DNA of 64,000 bases from Nitrospira sp. (GTDB taxonomy: Bacteria > Nitrospirota > Thermodesulfovibrionia > Thermodesulfovibrionales > Dissulfurispiraceae): NCBI GenBank assembly GCA_002634385.1, contig NSJL01000008.1, positions 91,642 to 155,641 of the forward strand, given 5' to 3'. A program made the position numbers and the translations under genes. The notes under the pieces are model-generated. The model did not search any database. It saw only the letters and a list, made by a program, of their open reading frames with translations, and had not been told where the DNA came from. Each line of letters opens with the position of its first letter. Within the stretch, counting starts at the first letter, position 1. Below, piece after piece: positions 16,303 to 25,498 of the stretch.

Positions 16303-18255
16303 TTACCCTTCATACATCACCTTCCCCATATCCCCTATGTCGTACCCCCCCAGGGACTGTACAAGCCCTTTGAACTCCCCGTTCTCACGAATGGCACTCA
16401 GAACGATCCCGACCTTCTCCTCATCCATGAACTCACGGGGGATTGCAAGATCGTACCGCTCCCTCGCCACGGGGATAAAGTCGAGATCCAGGGCCTTTGC
16501 GGAAGAGAGAACGGCAAGTCCGGTATCGGCAAGCCCGGTGAGCACTGCAGAAGCCACTGACATATGGGTATATTCCTCTTTGTCGTACCCCTTGATCATG
16601 AAGGGATTGATGTTCAGCTCCCGGAGATGCCTGTCCAGGAGAAGCCGCGTCCCCGAGCCGGACTGCCTGTTGATGAACATGACGTCATCCCGTACGAGGT
16701 CCTCGAATCCCTGAATTCCTTTCGGATTGCCCTTCCTCACCAGGAGACCCTGCTGCCGATGGACGAGGTTCACCAGAACCATCCTCCGGTCCGGAAAGAG
16801 TCTCTTTATATAAGAGATGTTGTATTCCCCTGTCTGTTCGTCAAGAAGATGTGTCCCCGCGAGATGGGCCTCGCCTTTTTTCAACGCCATCAGCCCCCCC
16901 AGGGACCCCACGTGAGCGGAAGACAGCGAATAGTTCGGGTGGTTTTTCTTGATGATATTCGCCAGAATATCAAGGGTATTGTCATGACTCCCGATGCAGA
17001 CGATGGTATTCCTGACCTCGTCCCTGCTCCGCATCAGCTCCACCTCCACCTCGCTCCCTGCGCGTGCCCCTTCCGAGCCCGCGGGTATTCTCACGATACC
17101 GTCCGCCCTCACGAGGGACATCATCAGTCCGGCGCCCCTGCCTACCGGGGTGGCGACGAACGTACCATCGACCGATCCCACCTTCACCCGGATGAACTCA
17201 TCAACTCCGAGGGGGGACGCCACCTGCCGGGCGAGCAGCGCGGTGATCCTCTCCCCTTCCTCCGCAGCGATCCCCAGCAATCTTTCGATAACGGGGCGGA
17301 CAAAGAGCTTGAAGGTGAGATAGGCGGAGACCGGATACCCCGGGACCCCCACCACCGTCTTGTTGCGGATAAAGCCGATAATCACCGGTTTCCCCGGCTT
17401 GATGGAGACACCGTGGATAATCGCCTCTCCCAGTTCCTGTATGGCGGCAAGGGTGTAGTCTTCGGAACCCCGCCCCGATCCTGCGTTGATCAGAACGAGA
17501 TCGGCCGTTTCCACGGCCCGGAGCAGCACCTCCTTGATCGCGTCGAGATCATCCCTGACAATGGGAAAACGCACCGCTTCGGCGCCCAATTCCCTTGCCA
17601 TTCCGCCAATGACAGCGGTGTTATACTCGATGATCTCGGGGGGCGCCGGGGGCCGCTCCCTGAGCATTTCGGGGTCGATGAGCTCTGTTCCGGTGGGGAG
17701 AACAGCCACCACCGGCCTTTTTCTCACCGCTACCTCCAGGTGTCCGCTGGCAAGGAGGGCACCGATATCGATGGGCCGTATCCGGTGCCCCTCGGGGACG
17801 ATCAGTTCAGTGGCTACAATGTCTTCGCCGATGGTCCTCACGTGCTGGTAGGGAGGAGCAGAGTGGTAAATTTCTATAAGGGTCCTGCCGGAGGCCGTTT
17901 TGCTGCCGTGCACCAGGTTGGCATCTTCGATCATGACGACCGCATTAAACCCCTCCGGCATCGGATCTCCCGTGTCCACATACAGGGCGTCCCGCCCGAT
18001 TTCCAGCAAACAGGGGGTTGTTTCCGAAGCGGTAAAAGTATCGGTATACCGCACCGCATATCCGTCCATGGCTGCGGAATGGTAGAAGGGGGACGAGTAT
18101 TTTGCAAAAACGGGCTCCGCGGTGATCCTGTCCTGGGCATCTACTACCCGTACCCGCTCCTGCGGGAGTCTTTGCATATTCAGCGAGTCGAGCCGGGCAA
18201 AGAGCAGCTCCCCCGCCCTCTCGAGGCTGACAGTGTCGAGAAATATCTGTCGCAT
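16303..18255 (-). CDS. MoeA-type molybdopterin molybdenumtransferase fused to a PBP-like domain
   Basis: Molybdenum-cofactor enzyme, 650 residues. The first about 410 residues are MoeA: AMDGYAVRY, the MPT-binding core SGRGSEDYTL, KPGKPVIIGF and GVPGYPVSA. The last about 230 residues form a substrate-binding-protein-like domain (VCIGSHDNTLDIL...FINRQSGSGTRLLLD), seen in many anaerobe and archaeal MoeA proteins and presumed to sense molybdate or tungstate. No other moa/moe gene is adjacent. The 267 bases between its stop and the hybrid kinase start show no clear feature. Confidence 0.92.
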   Translation of the reverse strand: MRQIFLDTVSLERAGELLFARLDSLNMQRLPQERVRVVDAQDRITAEPVFAKYSSPFYHSAAMDGYAVRYTDTFTASETTPCLLEIGRDALYVDTGDPMPEGFNAVVMIEDANLVHGSKTASGRTLIEIYHSAPPYQHVRTIGEDIVATELIVPEGHRIRPIDIGALLASGHLEVAVRKRPVVAVLPTGTELIDPEMLRERPPAPPEIIEYNTAVIGGMARELGAEAVRFPIVRDDLDAIKEVLLRAVETADLVLINAGSGRGSEDYTLAAIQELGEAIIHGVSIKPGKPVIIGFIRNKTVVGVPGYPVSAYLTFKLFVRPVIERLLGIAAEEGERITALLARQVASPLGVDEFIRVKVGSVDGTFVATPVGRGAGLMMSLVRADGIVRIPAGSEGARAGSEVEVELMRSRDEVRNTIVCIGSHDNTLDILANIIKKNHPNYSLSSAHVGSLGGLMALKKGEAHLAGTHLLDEQTGEYNISYIKRLFPDRRMVLVNLVHRQQGLLVRKGNPKGIQGFEDLVRDDVMFINRQSGSGTRLLLDRHLRELNINPFMIKGYDKEEYTHMSVASAVLTGLADTGLAVLSSAKALDLDFIPVARERYDLAIPREFMDEEKVGIVLSAIRENGEFKGLVQSLGGYDIGDMGKVMYEG

Positions 18256-18325
18256 TCCTTTATTCTACCCTACCCTCCGCTTTTTATAAAAGATCTGTGG
18301 GGGAAACAGTAATGCAATACAATAC

Positions 18326-18364
18326 AAAAAAATCCCCTGCAAGCCACCGGGGCTTCCAGGGGAA
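18326..18364 (-). terminator. Rho-independent terminator after the diheme peroxidase gene
   Basis: On the minus strand TCCCCTGGAAGCC pairs with GGCTTGCAGGGGA around a short loop (12 of 14 positions paired), followed at once by a run of seven T. It lies 24 bases past the stop of the peroxidase gene and upstream of moeA. Confidence 0.85.
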
Positions 18365-18387
18365 GTTGGGGAGGTAGAGAGAAGCAG

Positions 18388-19458
18388 TTATGGGATCTCC
18401 GGTTTCTGCACGATAATCTCGTCCCCGGAAAGGGCTTCAACAAGAAAGGCTTTCAGATATCCCTTTTCCTCCTTGCTCAGACCGAGGGGGTGCAACTCCC
18501 TGTTTCCCATTCCCCCTCCCCGGTCGATAAAATCAATGACCTCGTCGAGAGTCTTGAATACCCCGTTGTGCATATACGGAGCCGTCTTCGCAATCTCCAG
18601 CAGGGTCGGTGTCCGGAAGGCTTTCCAGTCCTGTTTCTGTTGTGTGATCAGGAATCTTCCCGGATCCTCTTTCAGGGTACGGTATTCACCATATCCATAT
18701 TCCCGCGCGAAAAGCCTCCTCGTTGCCGCAACTCCCGGCTCGTCCCGGTATTTCGGATTTTCCGGCACCTCGAGAGCATGAAAGCCGTTGTCGGACAGAA
18801 TGCTCCCGTTATGGCACCGGATACAGCTCCCTTTCCCCTCGAAAATCCCGAGCCCTTTTAGCGCCTCGGCCGACAACGCCTCTTTTTCTCCCTTGAGGAA
18901 ACGGTGGAGGGGGACATTCCGGGAGAAAAGCGTCCTCTCGAAAGAGGCGAGGGCCATCGCAACCCGCTCCCGCGTTATTTCCCCGCCGAATACATTCCGG
19001 AAAGCGTCCACGTATTCCGGTACGGAACGCAGCACTTCCTCCATGAAGTCGAAATTCCGGTTCATTTCGAAGGGAGAGCGTATGGGGAAAAGGGCCTGCT
19101 CTTCCAGTGTTTCCGCCCGGCCGTCGTGAAAGAGGGATTGGTAAAAAACGGCATTCAGAAGTGTCGGCGCATTGCGCCAGTTCTTTGTAGCGGGGTAGCT
19201 GAAGGATATGTCCTGACCGTCAGTAAAGGCTTTTGCGGGGTTATGGCAGGAAGAGCAGCTCATGCTGCCATCTCCGGACAGTCTCCGGTCGAAGAAGAGC
19301 TTCTTCCCCAGATCCGCCTTTTCGAGAGAATGGGGATTTCCCGGCGGAAAGGGTACTTCCCCGAAAGGTTCCAGGGGGCCCGCAAGCACCCCTTTTGAAA
19401 GAAAGAGGAAACAGAGGAAGAAAGCGACGAGAACGCAGATGGTGCCTTGCGTGTTCAC
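18388..19458 (-). CDS. Diheme cytochrome c peroxidase / MauG family
   Basis: Periplasmic diheme protein reducing hydrogen peroxide or oxidising a partner. After a signal peptide (CVLVAFFLCFLFLSKGVLAG), two heme c sites are visible: MSCSSCHNPAKAF and SCIRCHNGSILSD. The conserved FDRRLSGDG and the distal TAPYMHNGVFKTLDEVIDF region are also present. I start at the GTG at 19458 (356 residues) because the signal peptide follows directly and GAGGGG precedes it. The frame is open 57 codons further but those lack coding character and overlap a broken upstream gene. A strong terminator follows. Confidence 0.88.
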   Translation of the reverse strand: MNTQGTICVLVAFFLCFLFLSKGVLAGPLEPFGEVPFPPGNPHSLEKADLGKKLFFDRRLSGDGSMSCSSCHNPAKAFTDGQDISFSYPATKNWRNAPTLLNAVFYQSLFHDGRAETLEEQALFPIRSPFEMNRNFDFMEEVLRSVPEYVDAFRNVFGGEITRERVAMALASFERTLFSRNVPLHRFLKGEKEALSAEALKGLGIFEGKGSCIRCHNGSILSDNGFHALEVPENPKYRDEPGVAATRRLFAREYGYGEYRTLKEDPGRFLITQQKQDWKAFRTPTLLEIAKTAPYMHNGVFKTLDEVIDFIDRGGGMGNRELHPLGLSKEEKGYLKAFLVEALSGDEIIVQKPEIP

Positions 19459-19528
19459 AAGCCCCTCATCGTTGAAATTTCCGGAGTCGGGGTATGTATG
19501 CACATCCCCATACGGCAGACGCCTTACT

Positions 19529-20034
19529 TCAAGTGTATTCCATGAGGGGTGGCTGCGCAACCGTTCTCTTTCCGCAAAAGAGAGAAAAATAGACGTCCCG
19601 TTGCTCCCGGAGAAAGTCTTTAATGGCACCCACCGATTCGACCCGCATCCTGTGGTCCCTCAGTACTTCCATATCGATGGACCCTGCATCGGCAGCGACG
19701 GCCCCTTTGTCGACGTTCTCGAGAATCTTTTCCCTGCTTCTGAAGGACAGCAGCCTCTGGAACTCCTCTTCGGCCTTCTTCAGGGTCGTGATGGTGGACT
19801 TCAGTTGGGCAAACTGGGAAGTATAATACCGAGCTTGCTTTTCATCCGGTGGTATTCAAAGGTATCGATGGCGGCGGAAACGACATACACGGAGCCGGCC
19901 AGCCATAAAAGGACGGACACGGCGATTCCTATGGAAGGGAGCCGTATGTTGACGGTGCGGTTGCTGTCATGGGGAATCAGCAGTATGGTGACCGGCGTGA
20001 AGAGCTTGCGCACAAAACGTCTGATCCTATACAT
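19529..20034 (-). pseudogene. Truncated, frameshifted M23 peptidase-like membrane protein
   Basis: The first 64 or so residues run from MYRIRRFVRKLFTPVTILL through a membrane helix (IGIAVSVLLWLAGSVYVVSA) to FEYHRMKSKL, then stop after a short tail at 19801. The adjacent frame continues without a break as YYTSQFAQLKSTITTLKKA, a coiled coil ending in IKDFLREQRDVYF and a stop at 19529. This is the N-terminal plan of M23 (MepM/NlpD-type) peptidases. One base seems lost near 19829, and the whole peptidase domain is missing. Its start overlaps the purM stop by 8 bases. Confidence 0.7.
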
Positions 20035-21061
20035 ACCGTATCTTTTCCCCCTCCCCCTTTTCGATAAAGCCCAGATCACAGGCCTCGAAGCCCTGTTCCT
20101 TCAGCAGCGAGAGAGCGGAACCGCGTTCGTTTTCCGCAAGTACTATAACATAACCGATTCCCATATTGAATGTTTTTTTCATATCGTCCCCGGGGACGTT
20201 TCCCTGCTTCCCGATAAGCTCGAAAATCGCCGGAACCGTCCAGGAGCCTTCCCGGATGACCGCCGTCACCCCGTCCCGCAGGATACGCGGAACATTTCCC
20301 GGGATGCCGCCTCCGGTGATATGGGCCATCCCCTTGACCCGCACCTTTCCCCTGAGCGCCTCGTATGCTTTTACATAGATCCTCGTGGGTTTGAGCAACT
20401 CCTCCCCCACTGTGGAGGATAATTCGGGAACATAGGTGTCCGGGGCGTACCGCGCCATATCGAAGAGAACCTTTCGCGCCAGGGAATAGCCGTTGCTGTG
20501 CAGTCCGCTGGAAGCGACTCCGATGAGGACATCCCCCTCCCCTATTGCCGATCCGTCCACGATCTCTCCCTTGTCCACGGCGCCGACGGCAAAGCCCGCA
20601 AGGTCGTACTCGTCCTCTTCATAAAACCCGGGCATCTCCGCTGTTTCGCCGCCGATGAGGGCGCAGCCGGACTCCCTGCATCCTTCCGCGATACCCCGCA
20701 CCACCTCGCCCGCCTTTTCGGGCTTCAGCTTTCCGGTGGCGAAATAATCGAGGAAGAAGAGCGGCTCCGCGCCGAGGGTCAGGATGTCGTTGACGCACAT
20801 GGCTACGAGGTCTATACCCACGGTATCATGTTTGTCCATCATGAATGCGATCCTCAGCTTCGTCCCTACGCCGTCGGTCCCGCTCACCAGGACGGGCTCC
20901 CTGTATTTTGTCATATCCATTTTGAAGAGGGCGCCGAAGGAGCCTATATCGGTCATCACCTCCGGCCTGAAGGTCTTTTTGACCAGGGGGGAGATGAGCC
21001 GTACAAACCGGTCCCCTTCATCGATATCCACGCCCGCTTTCCTGTATGTCATCTCTTCCAT
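20027..21061 (-). CDS. purM: PurM, phosphoribosylformylglycinamidine cyclo-ligase
   Basis: AIR synthetase of purine biosynthesis: closes the imidazole ring of FGAM with ATP. 344 residues, with YRKAGVDIDEGDRFV at the N terminus, VSGTDGVGTKLRIAF, GGETAEMPGFY and GLHSNGYSLARKV. The ATG at 21061 follows AAGGGGTG with a five-base gap; the open frame starts seven codons earlier. Same strand as nadC and valS, likely part of one housekeeping transcription unit. Confidence 0.96.
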   Translation of the reverse strand: MEEMTYRKAGVDIDEGDRFVRLISPLVKKTFRPEVMTDIGSFGALFKMDMTKYREPVLVSGTDGVGTKLRIAFMMDKHDTVGIDLVAMCVNDILTLGAEPLFFLDYFATGKLKPEKAGEVVRGIAEGCRESGCALIGGETAEMPGFYEEDEYDLAGFAVGAVDKGEIVDGSAIGEGDVLIGVASSGLHSNGYSLARKVLFDMARYAPDTYVPELSSTVGEELLKPTRIYVKAYEALRGKVRVKGMAHITGGGIPGNVPRILRDGVTAVIREGSWTVPAIFELIGKQGNVPGDDMKKTFNMGIGYVIVLAENERGSALSLLKEQGFEACDLGFIEKGEGEKIRYV

Positions 21062-21134
21062 ATCGTCACCCCTTCTGCGCATAGTGCTCCCCCCGCCATT
21101 TCAGAAAAAAACGGATTGCGCCGGAAACAGGGAG

Positions 21135-21986
21135 CTATGAGCTGTATAGTATTTTCATGCTGATATCGGCTGCACGTGCCGAATGGGTCAAAGCGCCGAC
21201 AGAAATGATATCCACCCCTGTTTCCGCAATGCTGCGGACAGTCTCGAGGCGCACATTTCCCGAAGCTTCGAGGAGGGCTTTTCCCTGCACGAACCGTACC
21301 GCCTCCGCCATGGCGGAGAGGGACATGTTGTCGAGCATGATGATATCCGCACCCGCCTCAAGGGCCTCCTTTACCTCGTCGCCGTTCCTGACCTCCACCT
21401 CTATCTTCAGCAGGTGGTGGCCCTTCCGCGCGCGCAGGACCGCCTCCTTCACCCCGCCTGCAACCTCGATATGGTTGTCCTTGATCAGGATACCGTCAAA
21501 CAGGCCGAAACGGTGGTTCGCCCCCCCACCCATTCTTACCCCGTATTTTTCCATGAGACGCATTCCGGGCACTGTCTTCCTCGTATCCGTAATCTTCACC
21601 GGCAGATCTTTCACCCGCTCGACAAAGGAATGCGTCAGGGTGGCGATGCCGGAGACGCGCTGCAGGAGGTTCAGGGAGACCCGCTCCCCGGCGAGAAGGC
21701 TCCGCGCTCTTCCCGCTATCTCAGCAATGATATCGCCCTCCTTCACTGCAAAGCCCTCGGGCATGTGCGCCGTTACCCGCACAGCGGGATCAATGACCCT
21801 GAAGACCTCCTCCACGAAGGGCATGCCGGCAAGGATGAAATCCTCTTTGGCGATGAGCCGCGCCCCTGCCTCCCTTTCTTCGGGGATGATAAGGAACGAA
21901 GTGATGTCACCCTGCCCGATATCCTCCTGGAGGGCGCGGCGGATGGTCCCCTGGAGCAGGGAGGAATACCGCAATTCCCGCAGCAT
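21135..21986 (-). CDS. nadC: NadC, nicotinate-nucleotide pyrophosphorylase (carboxylating)
   Basis: Quinolinate phosphoribosyltransferase of NAD biosynthesis, 283 residues. Landmarks are ALQEDIGQGDIT, LNLLQRVSGIATLT, ITDTRKTVPGMR, RMGGGANHRFGLFDGILIKD, and the barrel strand ADIIMLDNMS with GVDIISVGALTHS at the end. It abuts the tail-anchored protein gene with no gap. nadA and nadB are not in the window. Confidence 0.97.
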   Translation of the reverse strand: MLRELRYSSLLQGTIRRALQEDIGQGDITSFLIIPEEREAGARLIAKEDFILAGMPFVEEVFRVIDPAVRVTAHMPEGFAVKEGDIIAEIAGRARSLLAGERVSLNLLQRVSGIATLTHSFVERVKDLPVKITDTRKTVPGMRLMEKYGVRMGGGANHRFGLFDGILIKDNHIEVAGGVKEAVLRARKGHHLLKIEVEVRNGDEVKEALEAGADIIMLDNMSLSAMAEAVRFVQGKALLEASGNVRLETVRSIAETGVDIISVGALTHSARAADISMKILYSS

Positions 21987-22469
21987 CTATCGCCTCTTCA
22001 ACAACGAAAGAAGACCGAAGACCCCACCGGCGACAGCGCCCAGGGCAAGGGCGGAGCGCCAGTCCAGAAGAGTGGTCACCGTACCGTTCACCTGCTTCCC
22101 GATCATGAGGAGGGAAGTGCTGTTATTGGCAGTGATCTCCCGGGCCATCATCGTCCCCACCGCGCTTCTGTTCACCGTCATCTCCCGGGTGGATACGGCA
22201 ACGGAGGAGAGGGAGAGGTTGAGGTCGGTGGTATTCCCCACGGCAAGGACTCCGATGCTCTGGTGTAGAGAGAGGTTGGACCCGTGCATCAGCACCGAGG
22301 CGCCCTGGGTGACTTCGATCCGCTCGCCGTCGACGCTCACCGCACCGACCTGCTGCAGTTCCACATGGCCGCCGTCCACCGCCCTCACGGTGCTCTGTTT
22401 GATGTTGATGAATTCGGCCTCTACCACATCGAGATGCTTTTGTTCTATATCCAGCGCATCCTTTTCCAT
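21987..22469 (-). CDS. Hypothetical tail-anchored beta-helix-like protein
   Basis: A 160-residue protein with no family I can name. Residues about 20-130 alternate short hydrophobic strands with polar turns (VELQQVGAVSVDGERIEVTQ, LSLHQSIGVLAVGNTTDLNL), suggesting a right-handed beta-helix or bactofilin-like solenoid. The C-terminus is a hydrophobic helix (SALALGAVAGGVFGLLSLL) ending KRR, a possible tail anchor. The ATG at 22469 follows GGGGATAA and lies one base after the valS stop; nadC follows directly. Tight packing with two housekeeping genes suggests a conserved role. Confidence 0.75.
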   Translation of the reverse strand: MEKDALDIEQKHLDVVEAEFINIKQSTVRAVDGGHVELQQVGAVSVDGERIEVTQGASVLMHGSNLSLHQSIGVLAVGNTTDLNLSLSSVAVSTREMTVNRSAVGTMMAREITANNSTSLLMIGKQVNGTVTTLLDWRSALALGAVAGGVFGLLSLLKRR

Positions 22470-22470
22470 C

Positions 22471-25305
22471 TTATCCCCCTTCTTTGCCGTCAATGGTTTC
22501 CAAAAGCCTGATATTCTCTTCGATCTTCTCTCTCTTCCCTTTCAATTCTTCGAACTTGGCCCTATCCTTTTCCAGGACATTCTTCGGGGCGTTCTTCAGG
22601 AAATCCTCGTTCCGCAGCTTCCTGCCCAGAAAGGTAAGGGACTCCTCAAGCTTCGCCATTTCCTTCGCAAGCCTCCTGATTTCGGCCTGAACATCCAGAA
22701 GGCCCTCGATCGGCACATAGATTTCCATGCCGTTCTGCACCGAGACAGCAGCTCCCCGTATGCGCTCCACCTCAGCTCCCACCCGTACTTCCCCACAGCG
22801 TGTCATCTTCTTGACAGGTTCGATATTTTCAAGGAGGACCTCACGCGCCTCGCCGGTAAGGGTCCTGATCGCCGCTGTCATCTCGAGGGAAGGGGAAATG
22901 TTCAGCTCTCCCCTGATGCTCCGGATCCCCGTCACCGCATTCAGAACGTACTCCATCTTTTTCTCGGCATCGGGAAACGCCGGTAAGGCTTCGGGGTACG
23001 GAGAGAGCATAATAGTGGTCTTCCCGAATACGCTGCTCCATATCTCCTCGGTGACAAAGGGCATGAAGGGGTGCAGCACCTGGAGGCTCTTCTCCAGGAC
23101 GAAAAACAGGCAATCCACTACGGCGCTCTTTTCGCCACTCTCCTCCTCCTGGTAAAGCACGGGCTTGGTCAGCTCGATGTACCAGTCACAGAACTCATGC
23201 CAGAGAAAATGGTAGATACTGTTGGCCGCGTCGTTGAAACGGTAGCCGGCGAGATTCCGGTTCACCTCTTCCACAGCGGCTGCCAGCCGGCTCAGTATCC
23301 ATCTGCTGGCGAGATCCAGCTCCCGCCCGCCCTCTGTCACCGGCTTTCTTTTCCATGCGCCCTCATAGCGGATGATGAATTTCGTGGCATTCCACAGCTT
23401 GTTGATGAAAAAGCGGTATCCTTCGAGTCTCTCCTCGGAGAAGCGCACGTCTCTCCCCTGCGCTGCGAAGGCGGCAAGGGCGAACCGGAAGGCATCCGCC
23501 CCGTACTTGTCGATCATCACCAGGGGATCGATGACATTGCCTTTGGACTTGCTCATCTTCTGCCCCTTGGCATCCCGCACCAGGGCATGGATGTAGACAT
23601 CCCTGAAGGGCACGTCCCCCATGAATTTCAGTCCCATCATGATCATGCGGGCTACCCAGAAGAAGAGGATATCGAACCCAGTCACCAGCACACTGGTGGG
23701 ATAGAAGGTCTTCAGGTCCACGGTCTGCTCCGGCCACCCCAGGGTGGAAAAGGGCCACAGTGCCGAAGAGAACCAGGTGTCGAGAACGTCGGGGTCGCGG
23801 AGAACCTCCCTGCTCCCGCACGCCGGGCACTCCACTATATCCTCCCTCGTGCAGAGGGGAATAACGCCTTTCGCCACCCTGACGATCTTCGAATTCCTCA
23901 CAATCGCATCGTGCCCCATCCCCGCCTTTTTCAGTTCCGAATAGGTCCCGCCCGTTACGGTCCTGCCGTCGCCGAGGGTGACGGGCTCGAAAAAGATATG
24001 CTCGATCAAGTCACCCTGCACGGCCCCGTTCTCATTCCTGCACCCGGGACAGTACCATACCGGTATCTGGTGACCCCACCAGATCTGGCGGGAGATACAC
24101 CAGTCTTTGATCTCCCGCATCCATGCGAAATAGTTATTGTCCCACGCCTCGGGGATCAGTTCGATGGCTCCCTCCTCCACCGACCGTATCGCCTCTGCCG
24201 CGAGGGTTTCCACCTTCACGTACCACTGAATGGTCAGGAGGGGCTCGATAATGGTCTTGCAGCGGTAACAGTGCCCCACGGAATGGGGGTGCTTTTTCTC
24301 CCCTTCCAGCAGGTCCAGCTCCTTCAGATCCGCCAGGACTTTCTTCCTGGCCGCATACCTGTCCATATCCTTGTATCGCACACCCGCCTCGGCGCTCATA
24401 CGGCCGTCTTCCGTGATAACGTTGACCGAAGGAAGCCGGTGGCGCTTGCCCATGGCCTCGTCGTTGAAATCGTGGGCGGGGGTCACTTTCACCGCTCCCG
24501 TGCCGAAGGCGGGATCGACGGCGGAATCCGCGATAACGGGTATTTTTCTTCCGGTGAGCGGCAGGTCGAGGGTCTTCCCTACAAGATGCGCATACCTTTC
24601 GTCTTCCGGGTTGACGGCGACCGCGATGTCGCCGAGCATGGTCTCGGGCCTCGTGGTGGCGACGGTGAGAAAGCCGTTGCCCCCGGTCAGGGGATACCGC
24701 AGGTAATAGAGCCTGCCCTCCATATCCTCATATTCCACTTCCAGGTCGGAAAGAGCCGTATGGCACCGCGGACACCAGTTGATCAGGCGGTTGTCACGGT
24801 AGACCAGCCCCTCCTCGAAAAGCCGCACAAAAACTTCCCGCACCGCACGGGAAAGTCCCTCGTCAAGGGTGAAACGCTCCCGCGACCAGTCGCACGAGGC
24901 TCCCAGCTTCTTGAGCTGATGAATGATCCGTCCCCCGTATTCCGCCTTCCACTTCCAGACCCGCTCGATAAAGGCATCGCGTCCCAGTTTGTGGCGGTCG
25001 ACGCCCTCTTTCCCCAGTTCCCTCTCCACCACGTTCTGTGTGGCGATCCCCGCATGGTCGGTGCCTGGAATCCATACCACCCGGTGTCCCTGCATCCTTT
25101 TCCACCGGATCAGGATATCCTGGATTGTAGCATTGAGCGCGTGGCCCATATGGAGAGACCCGGTCACATTGGGGGGAGGAATGACAATGGAAAAGGGAGA
25201 GCGTGGCGCATCCGGATCAGGTTTGAAATACCCGCGGTCTTCCCAGTATCCGTACCATGTATCCTCTATCTCTTCCGGATGATAATTCTGTTTGAGCTCG
25301 ATCAT
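22471..25305 (-). CDS. valS: ValS, valyl-tRNA synthetase
   Basis: Class I aminoacyl-tRNA synthetase charging tRNA-Val, 944 residues. HIGH motif as PPNVTGSLHMGHAL, KMSKS as GQKMSKSKGNVIDP, an editing (CP1) domain with TTRPETMLGD, an anticodon-binding domain, and a C-terminal coiled coil (IRRLAKEMAKLEESLTFLG) typical of ValRS. No T-box-like leader recognised upstream; a response regulator gene precedes it on the same strand. Confidence 0.98.
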   Translation of the reverse strand: MIELKQNYHPEEIEDTWYGYWEDRGYFKPDPDAPRSPFSIVIPPPNVTGSLHMGHALNATIQDILIRWKRMQGHRVVWIPGTDHAGIATQNVVERELGKEGVDRHKLGRDAFIERVWKWKAEYGGRIIHQLKKLGASCDWSRERFTLDEGLSRAVREVFVRLFEEGLVYRDNRLINWCPRCHTALSDLEVEYEDMEGRLYYLRYPLTGGNGFLTVATTRPETMLGDIAVAVNPEDERYAHLVGKTLDLPLTGRKIPVIADSAVDPAFGTGAVKVTPAHDFNDEAMGKRHRLPSVNVITEDGRMSAEAGVRYKDMDRYAARKKVLADLKELDLLEGEKKHPHSVGHCYRCKTIIEPLLTIQWYVKVETLAAEAIRSVEEGAIELIPEAWDNNYFAWMREIKDWCISRQIWWGHQIPVWYCPGCRNENGAVQGDLIEHIFFEPVTLGDGRTVTGGTYSELKKAGMGHDAIVRNSKIVRVAKGVIPLCTREDIVECPACGSREVLRDPDVLDTWFSSALWPFSTLGWPEQTVDLKTFYPTSVLVTGFDILFFWVARMIMMGLKFMGDVPFRDVYIHALVRDAKGQKMSKSKGNVIDPLVMIDKYGADAFRFALAAFAAQGRDVRFSEERLEGYRFFINKLWNATKFIIRYEGAWKRKPVTEGGRELDLASRWILSRLAAAVEEVNRNLAGYRFNDAANSIYHFLWHEFCDWYIELTKPVLYQEEESGEKSAVVDCLFFVLEKSLQVLHPFMPFVTEEIWSSVFGKTTIMLSPYPEALPAFPDAEKKMEYVLNAVTGIRSIRGELNISPSLEMTAAIRTLTGEAREVLLENIEPVKKMTRCGEVRVGAEVERIRGAAVSVQNGMEIYVPIEGLLDVQAEIRRLAKEMAKLEESLTFLGRKLRNEDFLKNAPKNVLEKDRAKFEELKGKREKIEENIRLLETIDGKEGG

Positions 25306-25498
25306 TTTCTCGTAACACCTTGTTATCGTAATCGTGGCGGCTTTGACGACCCCGGAACGGCGGCCCCGTATAATCCCTCCCCCGGCAGACGGCTTTCGTC
25401 AGGCAGGAGAAGTGCCCTTCATTATAAAGAAACGAAGTTGCGTGTAAAGTAGGGAATGAGCCGAAAGCTGCTCCTCAACGCTTCACAGGACAAGGTCC

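Noticed and set aside
19488..19510. GGGGTATGTATGCACATCCCC as a further copy of the MITE-like repeat end
   Set aside because: Only partly similar to the repeat terminus and no second end or interior block is present nearby.
19459..19629. N-terminal extension of the diheme peroxidase by 57 codons
   Set aside because: It would bury the signal peptide and overlaps the broken M23 gene; the GTG at 19458 gives a proper secreted protein.
23071..25452. 793-codon open frame opposite valS
   Set aside because: Antisense shadow of a complete ValRS with HIGH and KMSKS motifs; no domain in the shadow product.
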